Of a DNA stretch of 64,000 bases, positions 33,460 through 43,096 are shown piece after piece (within the stretch, counting starts at the first letter, position 1; each line of letters begins with the position of its first letter). Source of the DNA: JAICUY01 sp963716585 (lineage in GTDB: Bacteria > Chloroflexota > Limnocylindria > QHBO01). The translations under genes were made by a program, and so were the position numbers. The DNA is taken from contig CAVQTN010000002.1 in the NCBI GenBank assembly GCA_963716585.1, forward strand, positions 558,001 through 622,000, given 5' to 3'. The notes below the pieces were generated by a model. It was not told where the DNA came from. It made no database searches and worked only from the letters and a program-made list of their open reading frames with translations.

Positions 33460-34263
33460 CTATCCGAAGAGGAAGCGCCAGCTGCCGGCGGCGACGCTTG
33501 CCGCCGTGACTGCGACCGCAACGGACAACGCGCCGAGGAGAAGCCGCCAGTCTGCGGCTCGCATCCGCTGCGGCCTTGCCCACGTACGGCACGAACGTGT
33601 CCCGAAGCCGCGAGCATCCATGGCCATCGCCAGCCTCGTCCCGCGCCGGATGGCGCCGACCAGCAGCGCCAGCAGCTTCCCGGCGAAGAGACGCACGGCG
33701 GCGACTGGCGAGCGCCCCGCCTCGACGCCGCGCGCCCGGCGGGCCAGCGACAGGATCTGCCACTCGTCGGCGAGCAGCGGCAGCAGCCGCACCGCCGCGA
33801 GCGCACCGATGGCAAAGCGCGGCGAGAGATGCAGCTGCTGGGCGAGGGCATCGGCCAGGTCGGTGGGATCGGTCGTGGCCAGGGCCAGGACTCCGACGAA
33901 GGCGATGCCCAACAGCCGCACCGCCAGCGCCAGCCCGACGAGCAGGCTGCCGGTCGTCAGCCACAGTGGTCCAATCGCCAGCAGCACGGCCCCCGACCCC
34001 TCGGCCGGGAAGAGGGCGTTCGCCAGCCCGATGCCCAACGCGGCGACGAGCAGCGGCCAGGCGCGCTGCAGCAGCGTGCCGGGGCGCAGGCCGCTGAACG
34101 CCACGGCGGCAAGCTCGGCAGCCAACACCAGCCCCGGCGTCAGCAGGTCGACCGACAGGAAGCAGGCGAGCATCAGGATCGCGGCAGCGCCGAGCTTCGC
34201 AACCGGATTGGCGCGCGCCAGCGGCGCCGCCGGGTCAGGAACGAGCGGGGCGAAGAGCTGCAT
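33460..34263 (-). CDS. ykoC: ECF transporter transmembrane subunit (EcfT/YkoC)
   Basis: Scaffold subunit linking the ATPases to the substrate-binding component. 267 residues with about five to six membrane helices. The two coupling motifs of EcfT proteins are visible as A-R-G type segments: LARRARGVEAG and MDARGFGTRS. The ATG at 34263 lies inside the end of the ATPase gene (29-base overlap). Last gene of the riboswitch-controlled thiamine operon, so thiamine or its hydroxymethylpyrimidine precursor is the likely cargo. Confidence 0.88.
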   Translation of the reverse strand: MQLFAPLVPDPAAPLARANPVAKLGAAAILMLACFLSVDLLTPGLVLAAELAAVAFSGLRPGTLLQRAWPLLVAALGIGLANALFPAEGSGAVLLAIGPLWLTTGSLLVGLALAVRLLGIAFVGVLALATTDPTDLADALAQQLHLSPRFAIGALAAVRLLPLLADEWQILSLARRARGVEAGRSPVAAVRLFAGKLLALLVGAIRRGTRLAMAMDARGFGTRSCRTWARPQRMRAADWRLLLGALSVAVAVTAASVAAGSWRFLFG

Positions 34264-35734
34264 CGGTCTGTGAGCTGACGTGGCCGCCGGACAGGCGCAG
34301 GGCGTGGTCGGCGAGGGCATCGGCGAAGTCGAGGTCGTGGGTGACGAAGGCCAGGGCACGGCCGGAGTCGCGCAGTGCGGCCAGCAGGAACAAGAGCTCG
34401 ATCCACGTCCGGCGGTCCTGCCCGAAGGTCGGCTCGTCCAGGATCAGGACGGAGGGCGCCGCAGCCAGTGCGGTCGCCACCGACAGCCGTCGCTTCTCGC
34501 CGCCGGACAGGGTGAACGGGTTGGCATCCGCCAAGGGACCCAGGTGCAAGCGCTCCAGCAGCTCGTCGGCGTGGCGCGCCGCCACCCGTTCCGCGACGCC
34601 GGCGCGCATCGGCCCGAGCAGCAGCTCGTCCCGCACGCGCCCGGTCAGGAACTGGTGCTCCGGGTCCTGGAAGACGGTGCCGATGGCCGCCACCAGCTGG
34701 CGCGCCGGCCAGCGCCAGATCGGCTCGTGACCATGGCCGCGACGCAGTGCCTCGCCGGCGACCACCGCTCCCGCCGAAGGCCGCAGCAGGCCGGCCAGCA
34801 GCAGCGCCAGGGTCGACTTGCCCGCTGCCGTTGGGTCCCAGGATGGCGAGCGCCTCCGCGGAACGGACGGCTCCGTCGACTCCCGCGAGCGCAGCCCCGG
34901 CCGCGCCCGGGTAGCTGAACCCGACCTGCTCGGCGAGCAGCAGCGTCGCGGCAGGCGGTCGCTCGCGGCGCGGGGGCAAGGGCAGCGGCACGTCGGGCAC
35001 CCACACGCCGGCCTCGGCCAGGGCGTCGCCACGGGTCGCGAACACCTCCCTGGGCCGGCCGTCGGCGACCACGCCGCCGCCCGCCTCGAGCACCACGGCG
35101 CGACCGACGAGCGGGAGTGCCGCCTCGACGCGGTGCTCGACCATCAGCAGCGTGGCGCCCAGGCGCTCGAGCGCGCTCCCCAGCACGGCCCGCACCGAGG
35201 TTGCCGCCTCGGGATCGAGGTTGGCGGTGGGCTCGTCGAGGAGCATCAGCGACGGCCCCAGCGCCAGGGTCCCCGCCAGCGCCAGCCGCTGCTTTTCGCC
35301 GCCCGAGAGCGCCGCCGTGCGGTGATCGCGCTGGTACGCGAACGCGACCGCGGCCAGCGCCGCATCGACCCGACGGCCAGATCTCGGCGGCCGGCACGCA
35401 TCGGTTCTCGAGCCCGAATGCCACGTCGTCGCCGGCGCGGGCCATGACGATCTCGGACTCCGGATCCTGGACGAGGATCCCGACACGGTCGCGCGCTGCG
35501 GCCGGGGGCATGCCGTCGACCAGCAGCTCGCCTTCCGACTCGCCGCCACCAGACGGGTCGAGAAGTCCCGCGAGCCCCGCCAGCAGCGTCGACTTTCCGG
35601 CGCCGGACGGGCCGAGCAGCAGCACCCGCTCGCCCGGCCCGGATCGCCAGGTCCAGGCCGCGCAGCGCCCATTCGCGGCGCCCAGCGTGCCGCCAGCCCC
35701 AGCCACGCGCCCGAACGGTCGCCGCAGGATTCAT
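34235..35734 (-). CDS. ykoD: Fused double ATPase of the thiamine ECF transporter (YkoD-like), three frameshifts
   Basis: Two ABC ATPase domains in one polypeptide, as in YkoD. Domain 1: Walker A GPSGAGKST, Q-loop VQDPESEIVM, signature LSGGEKQRLALAG, Walker B LMLLDEPTANLDPEA. Domain 2: Walker A partly broken by a shift (GPNGSG then AGKSTLALLL), Q-loop FQDPEHQFL, signature LSGGEKRRLSVAT, Walker B VLILDEPTFGQDRRT. Extra bases near 35640, 35380 and 34820 break the frame. The total from ATG 35734 is 1500 bases, exactly three more than the unbroken product would need. Both domains keep all motifs, so the gene is probably intact in the organism. Confidence 0.85.
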
Positions 35735-35770
35735 CGATCCATCAAAGCAGGCCAACAAGCACGAGGCGGA

Positions 35771-36362
35771 TCAGATGGTGCGCTGCGAGCGACCGGAGGG
35801 AAACGGCGAGAGAACGCCGGTGTCGGCCAGCGCCCGGGTCAGCAGCCACGAACCGATTCCGGCGATGAGCGCCGCACTGGGTGTCACCAGGGCCGCGTAG
35901 ACGACCTGCCAGCCGGCCGCCCAGCTCGGGTAGTAGAGCACCAGGTCGAGCAGGGCGGCCGCCAGGCCGGCAGCCGCGCCGGCGATGATCGCCATCGCCA
36001 ACGTTCCAGCGCCGGTAACCGAGCATGGCGAAGACGAGCTCCGCCGCGCCGCCCTGGACCAGGCCGTACACGATCGTCAGCAGGCCCCATGGCGCCCCGA
36101 ACAGGGCCGATGCCCCGGCCGCCACCACCTCGCCGAACAGCGCCGCGCCGGGCTTGCGGATGACGAGCGGGGTGAGCACCGCCGGCAGCAGCCAGACGCC
36201 GTACATGACGCCCTGCAGCGGCGGAAATGCCACGAAGACGGGCTTGAGCCCTTCCCAGAAGAGGTTCCACGCCTGGAAGACCGCCCCGAAGGCCACGGCG
36301 ATGACCGCCGCGACCACGATATCGACCGTGCGCCAGCCGGCTGACGCCTGTGCCTGGTTCAT
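35771..36362 (-). CDS. ykoE: Thiamine-precursor ECF transporter S component YkoE, one frameshift
   Basis: Substrate-binding membrane subunit of the YkoEDC system for thiamine or hydroxymethylpyrimidine. About 196 residues with five to six helices. Typical YkoE segments are AFGAVFQAWN, the YGVWLLPAVL region and GLVQGGAAELVFAMLGYR. An extra T (gene strand) near 36000 splits the gene; the second half resumes at AMAIIAGAAAG. AGGGAGAAGG precedes the ATG at 36362, whose bases overlap the pyrophosphokinase stop. Confidence 0.85.
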
Positions 36363-37014
36363 GTGCCTTCTCCCTGCTGCCGGGTCTCGACCACCAGCAG
36401 CGTTCCGCTTCCCAGCCAGACCGATGCCCCCGCACGCTCCACCACGTTGGACAGCCCCCGCGAACGCCCAAGGCGCAGCTCCTCGTCGGCCAGCGGATAG
36501 CGCAGGCCGTCGGTGGTGACCCCCTGCGCGTCGCCACTCACCGGCAGCAGCGTGACCATGTCGCCCGGCTGACCGGTGAGCTCCAGCGACGCGCCGCCGT
36601 GCAGCGCACGTACCGTCGTGGCGCCGCGCACGATGCAGCAGGTCGCGCCCCGACCACGCCGGGTCCGCGAGGAGCAGCAGGTTGGCCAGCTCGTGGTCGA
36701 GCCGCTTCCCCGAGAGCGCGCCCAGGATCACGATCGCATCAGCGCCCGATGCGGCGGCGCGGGTCAGCGCCAGCTCGGCATCCGACTCGTCCTTGTCGGC
36801 TGCGTGCCGCTCGATCGGGACGCCGGCCGCCTCCAGACGACGCGAGCAGCGGCTCGCCGATCGAGTCAAGGTCGCCGACCAGCAGGTCGGGCGTGACCCC
36901 GAGCTCGTCGAGCCAGCAGGCGCCGGAGTCGGCGGCGACGAGCAGGTCGGCATCCGCCAGCCAGCGCGCGTCACTCGGGTCCGGGTCGCCGCCGGCGACG
37001 ATCACCGCCTGCAT
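36359..37014 (-). CDS. Thiamine pyrophosphokinase, two frameshifts
   Basis: Transfers pyrophosphate from ATP to thiamine, making TPP directly. The product of about 217 residues is in three frames (length is a multiple of three plus two); insertions lie near 36840 and 36635. The catalytic N-terminal part reads LLVAADSGACW and LLVGDLDSIGEP, then KDESDAELAL and GALSGKRLDHELANLLLL. The C-terminal B1-type domain has QPGDMVTLLPVSG and GLRYPLADEEL, both typical. First gene after the TPP riboswitch. With YkoEDC it forms an uptake-and-activation unit. Confidence 0.88.
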
Positions 37015-37087
37015 ATGAGCCTCCGTCGCATCGGTCAAAGGACGGCGAAGGGGCACACCCTCGCGGCGCGCCGTGGCGGTCCACCCG

Positions 37088-37172
37088 ACTCCCTGCGCTG
37101 GCATGACCCAGATCAGGTTCGAGGGTCTGCGGTGATCCGCACTCTCAGCGCTTGCGCGCTCCCCTGTCGTTC
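37088..37172 (-). promoter_or_regulatory. TPP riboswitch (THI element)
   Basis: Read on the minus strand, the conserved core is present: GGGGAGC, then CTGAGAGTGCGG, ACCCTCGAACCTGATCTGG and GTCATGCCAGCGCAGGGA. These are the pyrimidine-sensing CUGAGA and the pyrophosphate-sensing ACCUGAUCUGG/GCCAGCG/GGGA segments. It ends about 75 bases before the pyrophosphokinase ATG at 37014. High TPP should turn off thiamine pyrophosphokinase and the YkoEDC transporter. No T-run follows, so control of translation start is more likely than termination. Confidence 0.95.
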
Positions 37173-37221
37173 CCTGGTTTGTCCCGATGAGGCTAGCACG
37201 CTCTGGCATCATCGGGCGCGC

Positions 37222-37695
37222 ATGGAACATCCGAATGTTGCCCGGGTCGTGGCCGCCGCGGCCGCCGCGGGCCTGGCGATCAGCGTCTCGCGCTACCCCG
37301 CGGGCACGCGTACCGCCGCCGATGCCGCTCGCGCGGTGGGTTGCGAGGTCGGCCAGATCGTGAAGTCGCTCGTCTTCATGGCCGACGGCAGGCCGGTGGT
37401 GGCGCTGGTCTCCGGCGCCGACCGGCTGGATCCGGCGCTGCTGGCCTCCGAGCTTGGCGCGACCGAGGTCCGTCGCGCGACCGGAGACGAGGCGCGCGCG
37501 GCGACCGGTTACGCCATCGGCGGCGTGCCGCCACTCGGCCACGCGACCACGCTGACCGTCGTGATGGACCGCGCCCTTCTCTCGCACCCGGCCGTGTGGG
37601 CCGCGGCAGGCCTGCCGGACGCCGTGTTCGGCGTCGATCCTGCGGCGCTGGCGCGCGCGGCCGCTGCATCGGTCGTGGACGTACGGGAGCTATGA
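37222..37695 (+). CDS. YbaK/EbsC-family aminoacyl-tRNA deacylase-like protein
   Basis: 157-residue single-domain protein of the YbaK/ProX family, which removes wrong amino acids from tRNA. Marks are TAADAARAVGCEVGQIVKSLVF with the conserved Lys, ALVSGADRLD, and GYAIGGVPPLGH, the family's GGxxP loop. The ATG at 37222 has CATCAT upstream and no ribosome site. It is divergent from the thiamine operon. The specific tRNA target (Cys-tRNA-Pro or other) is unknown. Confidence 0.88.
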   Translation: MEHPNVARVVAAAAAAGLAISVSRYPAGTRTAADAARAVGCEVGQIVKSLVFMADGRPVVALVSGADRLDPALLASELGATEVRRATGDEARAATGYAIGGVPPLGHATTLTVVMDRALLSHPAVWAAAGLPDAVFGVDPAALARAAAASVVDVREL

Positions 37696-37699
37696 GGCA

Positions 37700-38665
37700 T
37701 TGGAACCGTTCTCGGAGAGGGTGACCGCGGCGGAGTGGCGGGCCGACGCCCACACGTGGATCGACGAGGAGCTCGCGCGACGCGGAATCGGCCGCACCGG
37801 AGAGATCCAGCAGCGGCGCGTGCGACCGTGGTCGACCCAGCTCGTGGCGCCCACCGGGGACGGGACCATCTGGTTCAAGGCGAACTGCGCCGCACAGGCG
37901 TTCGAGCCCGCCCTCCAGGCGCTGCTTGCGCGACTCTCGCCCGACCACGTGGACGAGCCGCTGGCGGTCGATCATGAACGCGGTTGGATGCTGACGCGCG
38001 ATCGGGGCAGGACGCTCCGCGAAAGCCATGCGCCGACGCTTGCCGACTGGGAGCGAGTGCTGGCGGACGCGGCTAGGTTGCAGCGGCTCGTCGCCGACTA
38101 CGAGCGCGACGTGCTCGCCGTCCGGGTTCCCGACTGTGCCCCGGCCACGGTCCCCGCCAGATTCGACCGCATGGTCGAGCTTCTGCGCGATCGGCCCGTG
38201 GACGACCCCGCCAACATCAGGGCAGAGGTGATCGAGAGGCTCGAGACGGCGCGTGATGACGTCGACGCTGCGGCCCGCCTGCTGGCAGGCGCCCCGCTCC
38301 CCGCCACACTCCAGCACGGCGACCTTCACACGGCCAATGTCTTCGCCCTCGACGGTCGAATCTTCGACTTCGGTGACGCGCAGTGGGCGCACCCGCTCGA
38401 GTCACTCTGCATCCCCTGGGCCATCACCCACGATGACTCGTTGATCCCGTGGCAAAGGCTCGTGGCCGCATACCACGAGCCTTGGGCCGACCTGCTGGCG
38501 CTCGACGAGCTTGGTGAGTTGCTCGCTGCGGCGTTCGTCACCCAGCCGGTCAACCGTTCATTCGGCTGGTGGGAGGCCTTGACCGAGTCCACGCAGGAAG
38601 AATGGAACGAGTGGGCCGAGGCACCCGCCCGACACCTTGCCAACGTGCTCGAGCCGTGGCCGTGA
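37700..38665 (+). CDS. Aminoglycoside phosphotransferase-like kinase (APH family)
   Basis: 321 residues. Catalytic motif LQHGDLHTANVF with Asp and Asn, and metal motif IFDFGDAQWAHP, are those of the APH/choline kinase group. The N-terminal lysine is in GTIWFKANCA. The open frame starts with TTG at 37700, 4 bases after the YbaK stop and behind GAGG; a GTG at 37721 with GGAGAGG is a good alternative. Substrate unknown: many such proteins phosphorylate metabolites rather than antibiotics. Confidence 0.8.
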   Translation: MEPFSERVTAAEWRADAHTWIDEELARRGIGRTGEIQQRRVRPWSTQLVAPTGDGTIWFKANCAAQAFEPALQALLARLSPDHVDEPLAVDHERGWMLTRDRGRTLRESHAPTLADWERVLADAARLQRLVADYERDVLAVRVPDCAPATVPARFDRMVELLRDRPVDDPANIRAEVIERLETARDDVDAAARLLAGAPLPATLQHGDLHTANVFALDGRIFDFGDAQWAHPLESLCIPWAITHDDSLIPWQRLVAAYHEPWADLLALDELGELLAAAFVTQPVNRSFGWWEALTESTQEEWNEWAEAPARHLANVLEPWP

Positions 38666-38709
38666 TGGACGGCGGGGCAGCCACCATTCCCGGCCTGAAC
38701 GTGCGCCGA

Positions 38710-38715
38710 TATACT
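38710..38715 (+). promoter_or_regulatory. TATACT -10 box, leaderless gene at 38723
   Basis: TATACT ends 7 bases before the ATG at 38723. There is no ribosome-binding site in the gap, so transcription and translation probably start at the same base. Confidence 0.5.
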
Positions 38716-38722
38716 CGCCTCA

Positions 38723-39463
38723 ATGCCCCCGGCACTCGTTCTTTCGCTCCTCGCTGCCCTTCTCGGCCTGGTCCTGTTGATCGGCGGGCTGCTGACACTG
38801 AAGGGCAGCGGCGCGCGGATCAGCATGGCGCGACGCCTTGGCGGCGCCCGCGAGATGAAGGTCGGCACGCTCCTCGACGCCACCGAGCTTCCTGCAAGGC
38901 CGGTGCGCCTGGCAGGCCGCGTCCGCTGTGCGGATCCCCTGGTCAGTGACAACGACGAGCGGTTGGTGGCGTGGCACCGGGACGTCGAGGTGCGGACGCG
39001 GAAGGGCTGGCGCAGTATCGAGCATCGGCGCGAGACGCGCAGCTTCCAGCTGTGGGACCATGATGGTGCGCTGACCGTCGATCCGGCCCAGGCAGCCGAG
39101 CCGTTGATCGCCATACCGCACACATGGAACGGCTCGCCGGCCGACCTGGACGAGACATATCAGCCGGCCATCGCGCGGCTCGAGACGCAGGCGGGACCGA
39201 TCACCGCAGCGCGGGCCGAGACGCGGATGATCGGCGTCATCGATCGGCTACTCGTGCTGGCCCGGGTCGAGCGCGACGGCGCGGGCGTCCGCATGCAACC
39301 CCCGCCGGGTGGGTACGTGATCTCGACCATGGAGCTGGACGAGGCCATGCGGCTGCTGGGCGGGCCGCGTCGCCGCTGGGTGCCGATCGCCGTGCTGGCG
39401 ATGCTCTGCGGGGCGCTGCTGACCGTCATCGGCCTGGCCGCCGCCCTGATCGTCCTGGGCTGA
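38723..39463 (+). CDS. Membrane protein with GIDE/E3-ligase-like central domain
   Basis: 246 residues: one membrane helix at about 5-27, a soluble region of about 170 residues, and one helix at 221-243. The soluble region (LAGRVRCADPLVS, a variable part, then RTRKGWRSIEHRRETRSFQLWD) resembles the GIDE domain seen in mitochondrial E3 ligases and in bacterial proteins of unknown role; the resemblance is weak. No RING finger or Cys cluster is present. Stands alone behind a leaderless-type promoter. Confidence 0.6.
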   Translation: MPPALVLSLLAALLGLVLLIGGLLTLKGSGARISMARRLGGAREMKVGTLLDATELPARPVRLAGRVRCADPLVSDNDERLVAWHRDVEVRTRKGWRSIEHRRETRSFQLWDHDGALTVDPAQAAEPLIAIPHTWNGSPADLDETYQPAIARLETQAGPITAARAETRMIGVIDRLLVLARVERDGAGVRMQPPPGGYVISTMELDEAMRLLGGPRRRWVPIAVLAMLCGALLTVIGLAAALIVLG

Positions 39464-39634
39464 CCCCAGGCGCATCTCGGCGTGCCGGCCAGCGACGACG
39501 CTTGTACAGGGGTGGATCGGTACGAACGGGTCATCGGCTGCGCGGCTTGCCAGTTCTAGCATCCATTGCACGGCACCTACCAGAACTTCCATCCGGGATT
39601 CAGGGGAGCCGGCACGCACAGCGGAGACTGACGA

Positions 39635-42600
39635 GTGGCCAATCCACCTCGCGACCGCGCCGCCGACGACGCGCTGATCAGCGTCGCCCAGGCCGCTGCG
39701 TTGCTCGGCGTCCACCCGAACACCATCCGCAGCTGGACCGATGCCGGCCGGCTGACCGCCTACCGCATCAATCCGCGCGGTGACCGTCGCTACCGTCGCG
39801 GCGATGTCGAGCGGCTGCTGGGCGAGGGCGCTGGCGGCTCCGAGCCGTTGCTGCCCATCAGCGATGAGCAGCGTGAGGCGGAGCTGGCTGTGCTCGCCCG
39901 CCTCGGCCAGGGAGCTGCCGCTGCCTCCAGTGTGTCGGCCGTCTGCCGAGTCGCCTTGGAGGCAATTCGCTCGCGCTTCGACTACCCGCGGCTGGCCATC
40001 TATCTCGTTCGTAACGGCGGCCTTGGCCTCGAAACGCATGCCGGCTATCGCGTGGCGCCCGCGGCCAGCATCGAGCTGGAGGGCGAAGACGCCGCGCCGG
40101 GGGTCGAGTCGGTCGCCGCTGCCGACGGCCACCGGAGCTCGCTGACCGAGGTACGGCTGCCTCTTCGAGCCGCGGGTGAGCTGCTCGGCGTGCTGCTGAT
40201 CGCCGACGAGCCCGGCGGGCTGCTGGGCCAGTCGCACCTCCCGTTCCTGCGCACGGCGGGGAACGCCGTGGCAGTGGCGATCCACAGCGCCCACCTGCTG
40301 ACCCGGGTGCGCCGCGAGCTGACCCGAGCCCGAGCGCTGCGCGGCATCACCCAGGAGCTCACGGGAAAGCTGGACCTGCCGGTCGTGCTGAGCGACATCA
40401 TCGACCGCACCCGCAACCTGTTCGACGCCGACAAGGCCGGCCTGTGGCTGATCACCGACGACGCGCAGCATCCGTTCGAGCCGGCGGCGTCGCGCGGCAT
40501 CAGTGCCGAATTCCAGGCAGCCGTGAACGAGCTGACCCTCGACAGCCCGTCGCTGGGCGTGTACGCCATCCGTGACCGGCGCACCTACGTCGTCGACGAC
40601 GCCAACACCCGCGACGACGTCGGAATCATGCGCGATCGTATACGCCGCCGACGGCATACGCACCGCCTGCCTGGTGCCGCTCGTGTCGCACGACCGCACC
40701 GTCGGCGTGCTGGGCCTCTACCATGCGCGCGTCCACGAGTGGCCCGAGGACGAGCTGGCCCTTGCCCAGGCCTTCGCCAACCAGGCAGCGGTCGCCATCA
40801 GCAATGCACGGCTCTACCGGTCGGTGGCCGAGCAGGCCGCGCGCATGCAATCGATCCAGGACCTGTCGGCACGCCTCAACCGCCTGACCGATGTGAAATC
40901 CATCGCCGATGCGATCGTCGCCGAGGCGAGCACCCTGGCCGAGTACCACGACATCCGGATCTACACCGTCGACTGGGCGTCCCGCACCTGCGACCCGGTC
41001 GCGTACACCCGGCGCCTGCTCGGCGACGGCGACTTCGAGGAGCGGCTGAAGGTCGACATCGGCCCAGGCTCGTTCACCGGCACGGTTGCCGAGACCGGCG
41101 AAGCGATGCTGATCAACGACGCGCTGGCCGACGATCGCGGCCACACCATCGACGGGACCGACGACATCGAAGAGTCGATGCTCGTCGTGCCGATGCTCTA
41201 CGAGCAGCGGGCAGTCGGCGTGCTGGCACTCTCGAAGCTGGGCGTCAACCAGTTCACCGATGACGACCTGCAGACGATGACGATCTTCGCCGGCTACGCG
41301 GCACAGGCGATCGCCAACGCGACCGCCTACGAGCGCATGGAGGAGCAGTCGGCGGAGCTCGCGCGACAGCTGGACTCGCAGCGCCGGCTGCTGGAGATCA
41401 ACGAGCGGCTGCTCGCGATCGCTCGACCACGCGAGCGTCTTCGAGCTCGATCGCCGACGGCCTGAAGAGCGTCGTCGATTACGACAACCTGTCGATCTAC
41501 CGCGCCGACCACGTGCAGCGCATGCTGCTGCCGGTCCTCGCCCGCGAGCGTCACGCCGAGCAGGTGGCACGCTATAGCCCGCCGTTCGGCCACGGGCTGA
41601 TGGGCTGGGCGGTCGATCACCGCCAGGCGGTGATGGCCAACGACGCCCTGGCGGATCCGCGCGTGGCGCAGATCCCCGGCACGCCGGATGATCCGGAGGC
41701 GCTCATCGTCGTGCCGCTGATCAGCGATGGCGTGGTGACCGGCTCGCTGAACATCAGCCGCGTCGGCGGCCCAGAAATCTACTTCAGCGACCACGACCTG
41801 GAGCTCGTCAAGCTGTTCGCCGGCCAGGCCTCCATCGCGCTGCGCAATGCCGACGAGACGGAGATCATCCGACAGCGCGCCGAGACGGATGCGCTCACCG
41901 GCCTGGGCAACCACGGCGCCTTCCAGCGCCAGCTGGCCGACACTCTCGGAGGCGACGAGTGCGGCATCGGACGACGAGCCGGTCTCGGTGCTGATGATGG
42001 ACCTCGACAACTTCAAGGCCTACAACGACCGCCTCGGACATCCCGCAGGCGACGCGCTGCTGACGGCCATCGGCGACGCCATCCAAGGCGCGGCCCGGGC
42101 CAACGACCGGGTCTACCGGTACGGAGGCGACGAGTTCGCCCTCATCTTGCGTGGCGTCGATGCCACCACCGCCGCGTCGATCGGTGAGCGCGTCCGGCGG
42201 GCCGTGGCCCGCAAGACGGCCAAGGAGCTGAGCCCGGTGACCATCACCGTGGGCGTCGGCAGCTGGCCGCTCGACGCCGACGATAAGAACACGCTGATCG
42301 GTGCGGCCGACACCGCCCTCTACTTCGGCAAGCAGTCCGGCGAGGACCGCGTCATGCTCGCTGCCGACGTGCCGCGCGAGATGCGTGACCTGCGCGGCAC
42401 CCTCGATCAGCTTGCCCGCGCCGCGCTCCTGGGCGCCGATGAGCCACGCAGCGTCGAGCACCTGGTCGAGCACGTGGTGCGCATCTCGGGCGAGGTCGAG
42501 GACGCCACGGTGCGCGACGCCCTGTTGGGCATGACGCGCACCCTCGATGCGCGGGGCGCCGACAGCCGCGGGCATGCGAACCGGGTCGGGCGCCTGGCCG

Positions 42601-43067
42601 GCGCCGTCGCGGCGCACATGGGCTGCTCCGAGAACGATGCGCGCAACATCGAGCTCGCCGCGCGGCTACACGGGCTGGAGTTGGTCGCCACGGCCGAGCT
42701 GCAGGGCATTCCGTCGCTGGCCGCGATCGACGAGATCATGCGCGCCAGCCGCCGCGCGGGCGCCACGGCCCGGACGATGTCCCTGGCGGCGCAGATCGTC
42801 GCCGCCGTCAATGTCTTCGATGTGATGACCAGCGGGGCCGGCGGCAAACGGCTGTCCAACCGGCTTGCGCTCGAGGAGCTGCGCTCTCAGCGGCGTCGGT
42901 TCCGCAGCGACGTCATGGACGGGCTCGCCGAGGCGGTCAGATCGCGGCCGGTCGCCCATCCACGGCGCCGAGATACCGACGCGGGGCGGCCATCCGACGC
43001 AGGGCGGCCATCCGACGCAGGGCGGCCATCCGACGTCGCGGACGACGAGGTTGCCGGCGCGGCCTGA
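39635..43067 (+). CDS. HTH-GAF(x4)-GGDEF-degenerate HD signalling protein, four frameshifts
   Basis: A multidomain regulator of about 1,143 residues once four insertions are removed (near 40632, 41420, 41450 and 41945; length is a multiple of three plus one). Order: excisionase/MerR-type DNA-binding helix-turn-helix (VAQAAALLGVHPNTIRSWTDAGRL), then four GAF domains starting near residues 85, 245, 415 and 600, then a diguanylate cyclase domain with DLDNFKAYNDRLGH and RYGGDEFALIL (active-site GGDEF intact), then a region shaped like an HD-GYP domain in which the HD pair is LHGLEL. The protein ends in three GRPSDA repeats. DNA binding fused to c-di-GMP synthesis is unusual. Possible activators are ligands or redox signals sensed by the GAFs. 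Confidence 0.85.
42985..43038 (+). repeat. Three 18-base tandem repeats at the gene end
   Basis: The unit GGCGGCCATCCGACGCAG occurs at 42985, 43003 and 43021 (the last copy differs near its end). It encodes GRPSDA repeats in the C-terminal tail of the GGDEF protein. The unit length is a multiple of three, so copy number can change without breaking the frame. Confidence 0.9.
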
Positions 43068-43080
43068 CCGGGGGCGATGC

Positions 43081-43086
43081 TATGAT
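43081..43086 (+). promoter_or_regulatory. TATGAT -10 box before the lipoprotein gene
   Basis: TATGAT lies 10 bases before the ATG at 43097 and no ribosome site is present, giving a leader of a few bases at most. Confidence 0.4.
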
Positions 43087-43096
43087 CGCCGCTCCC

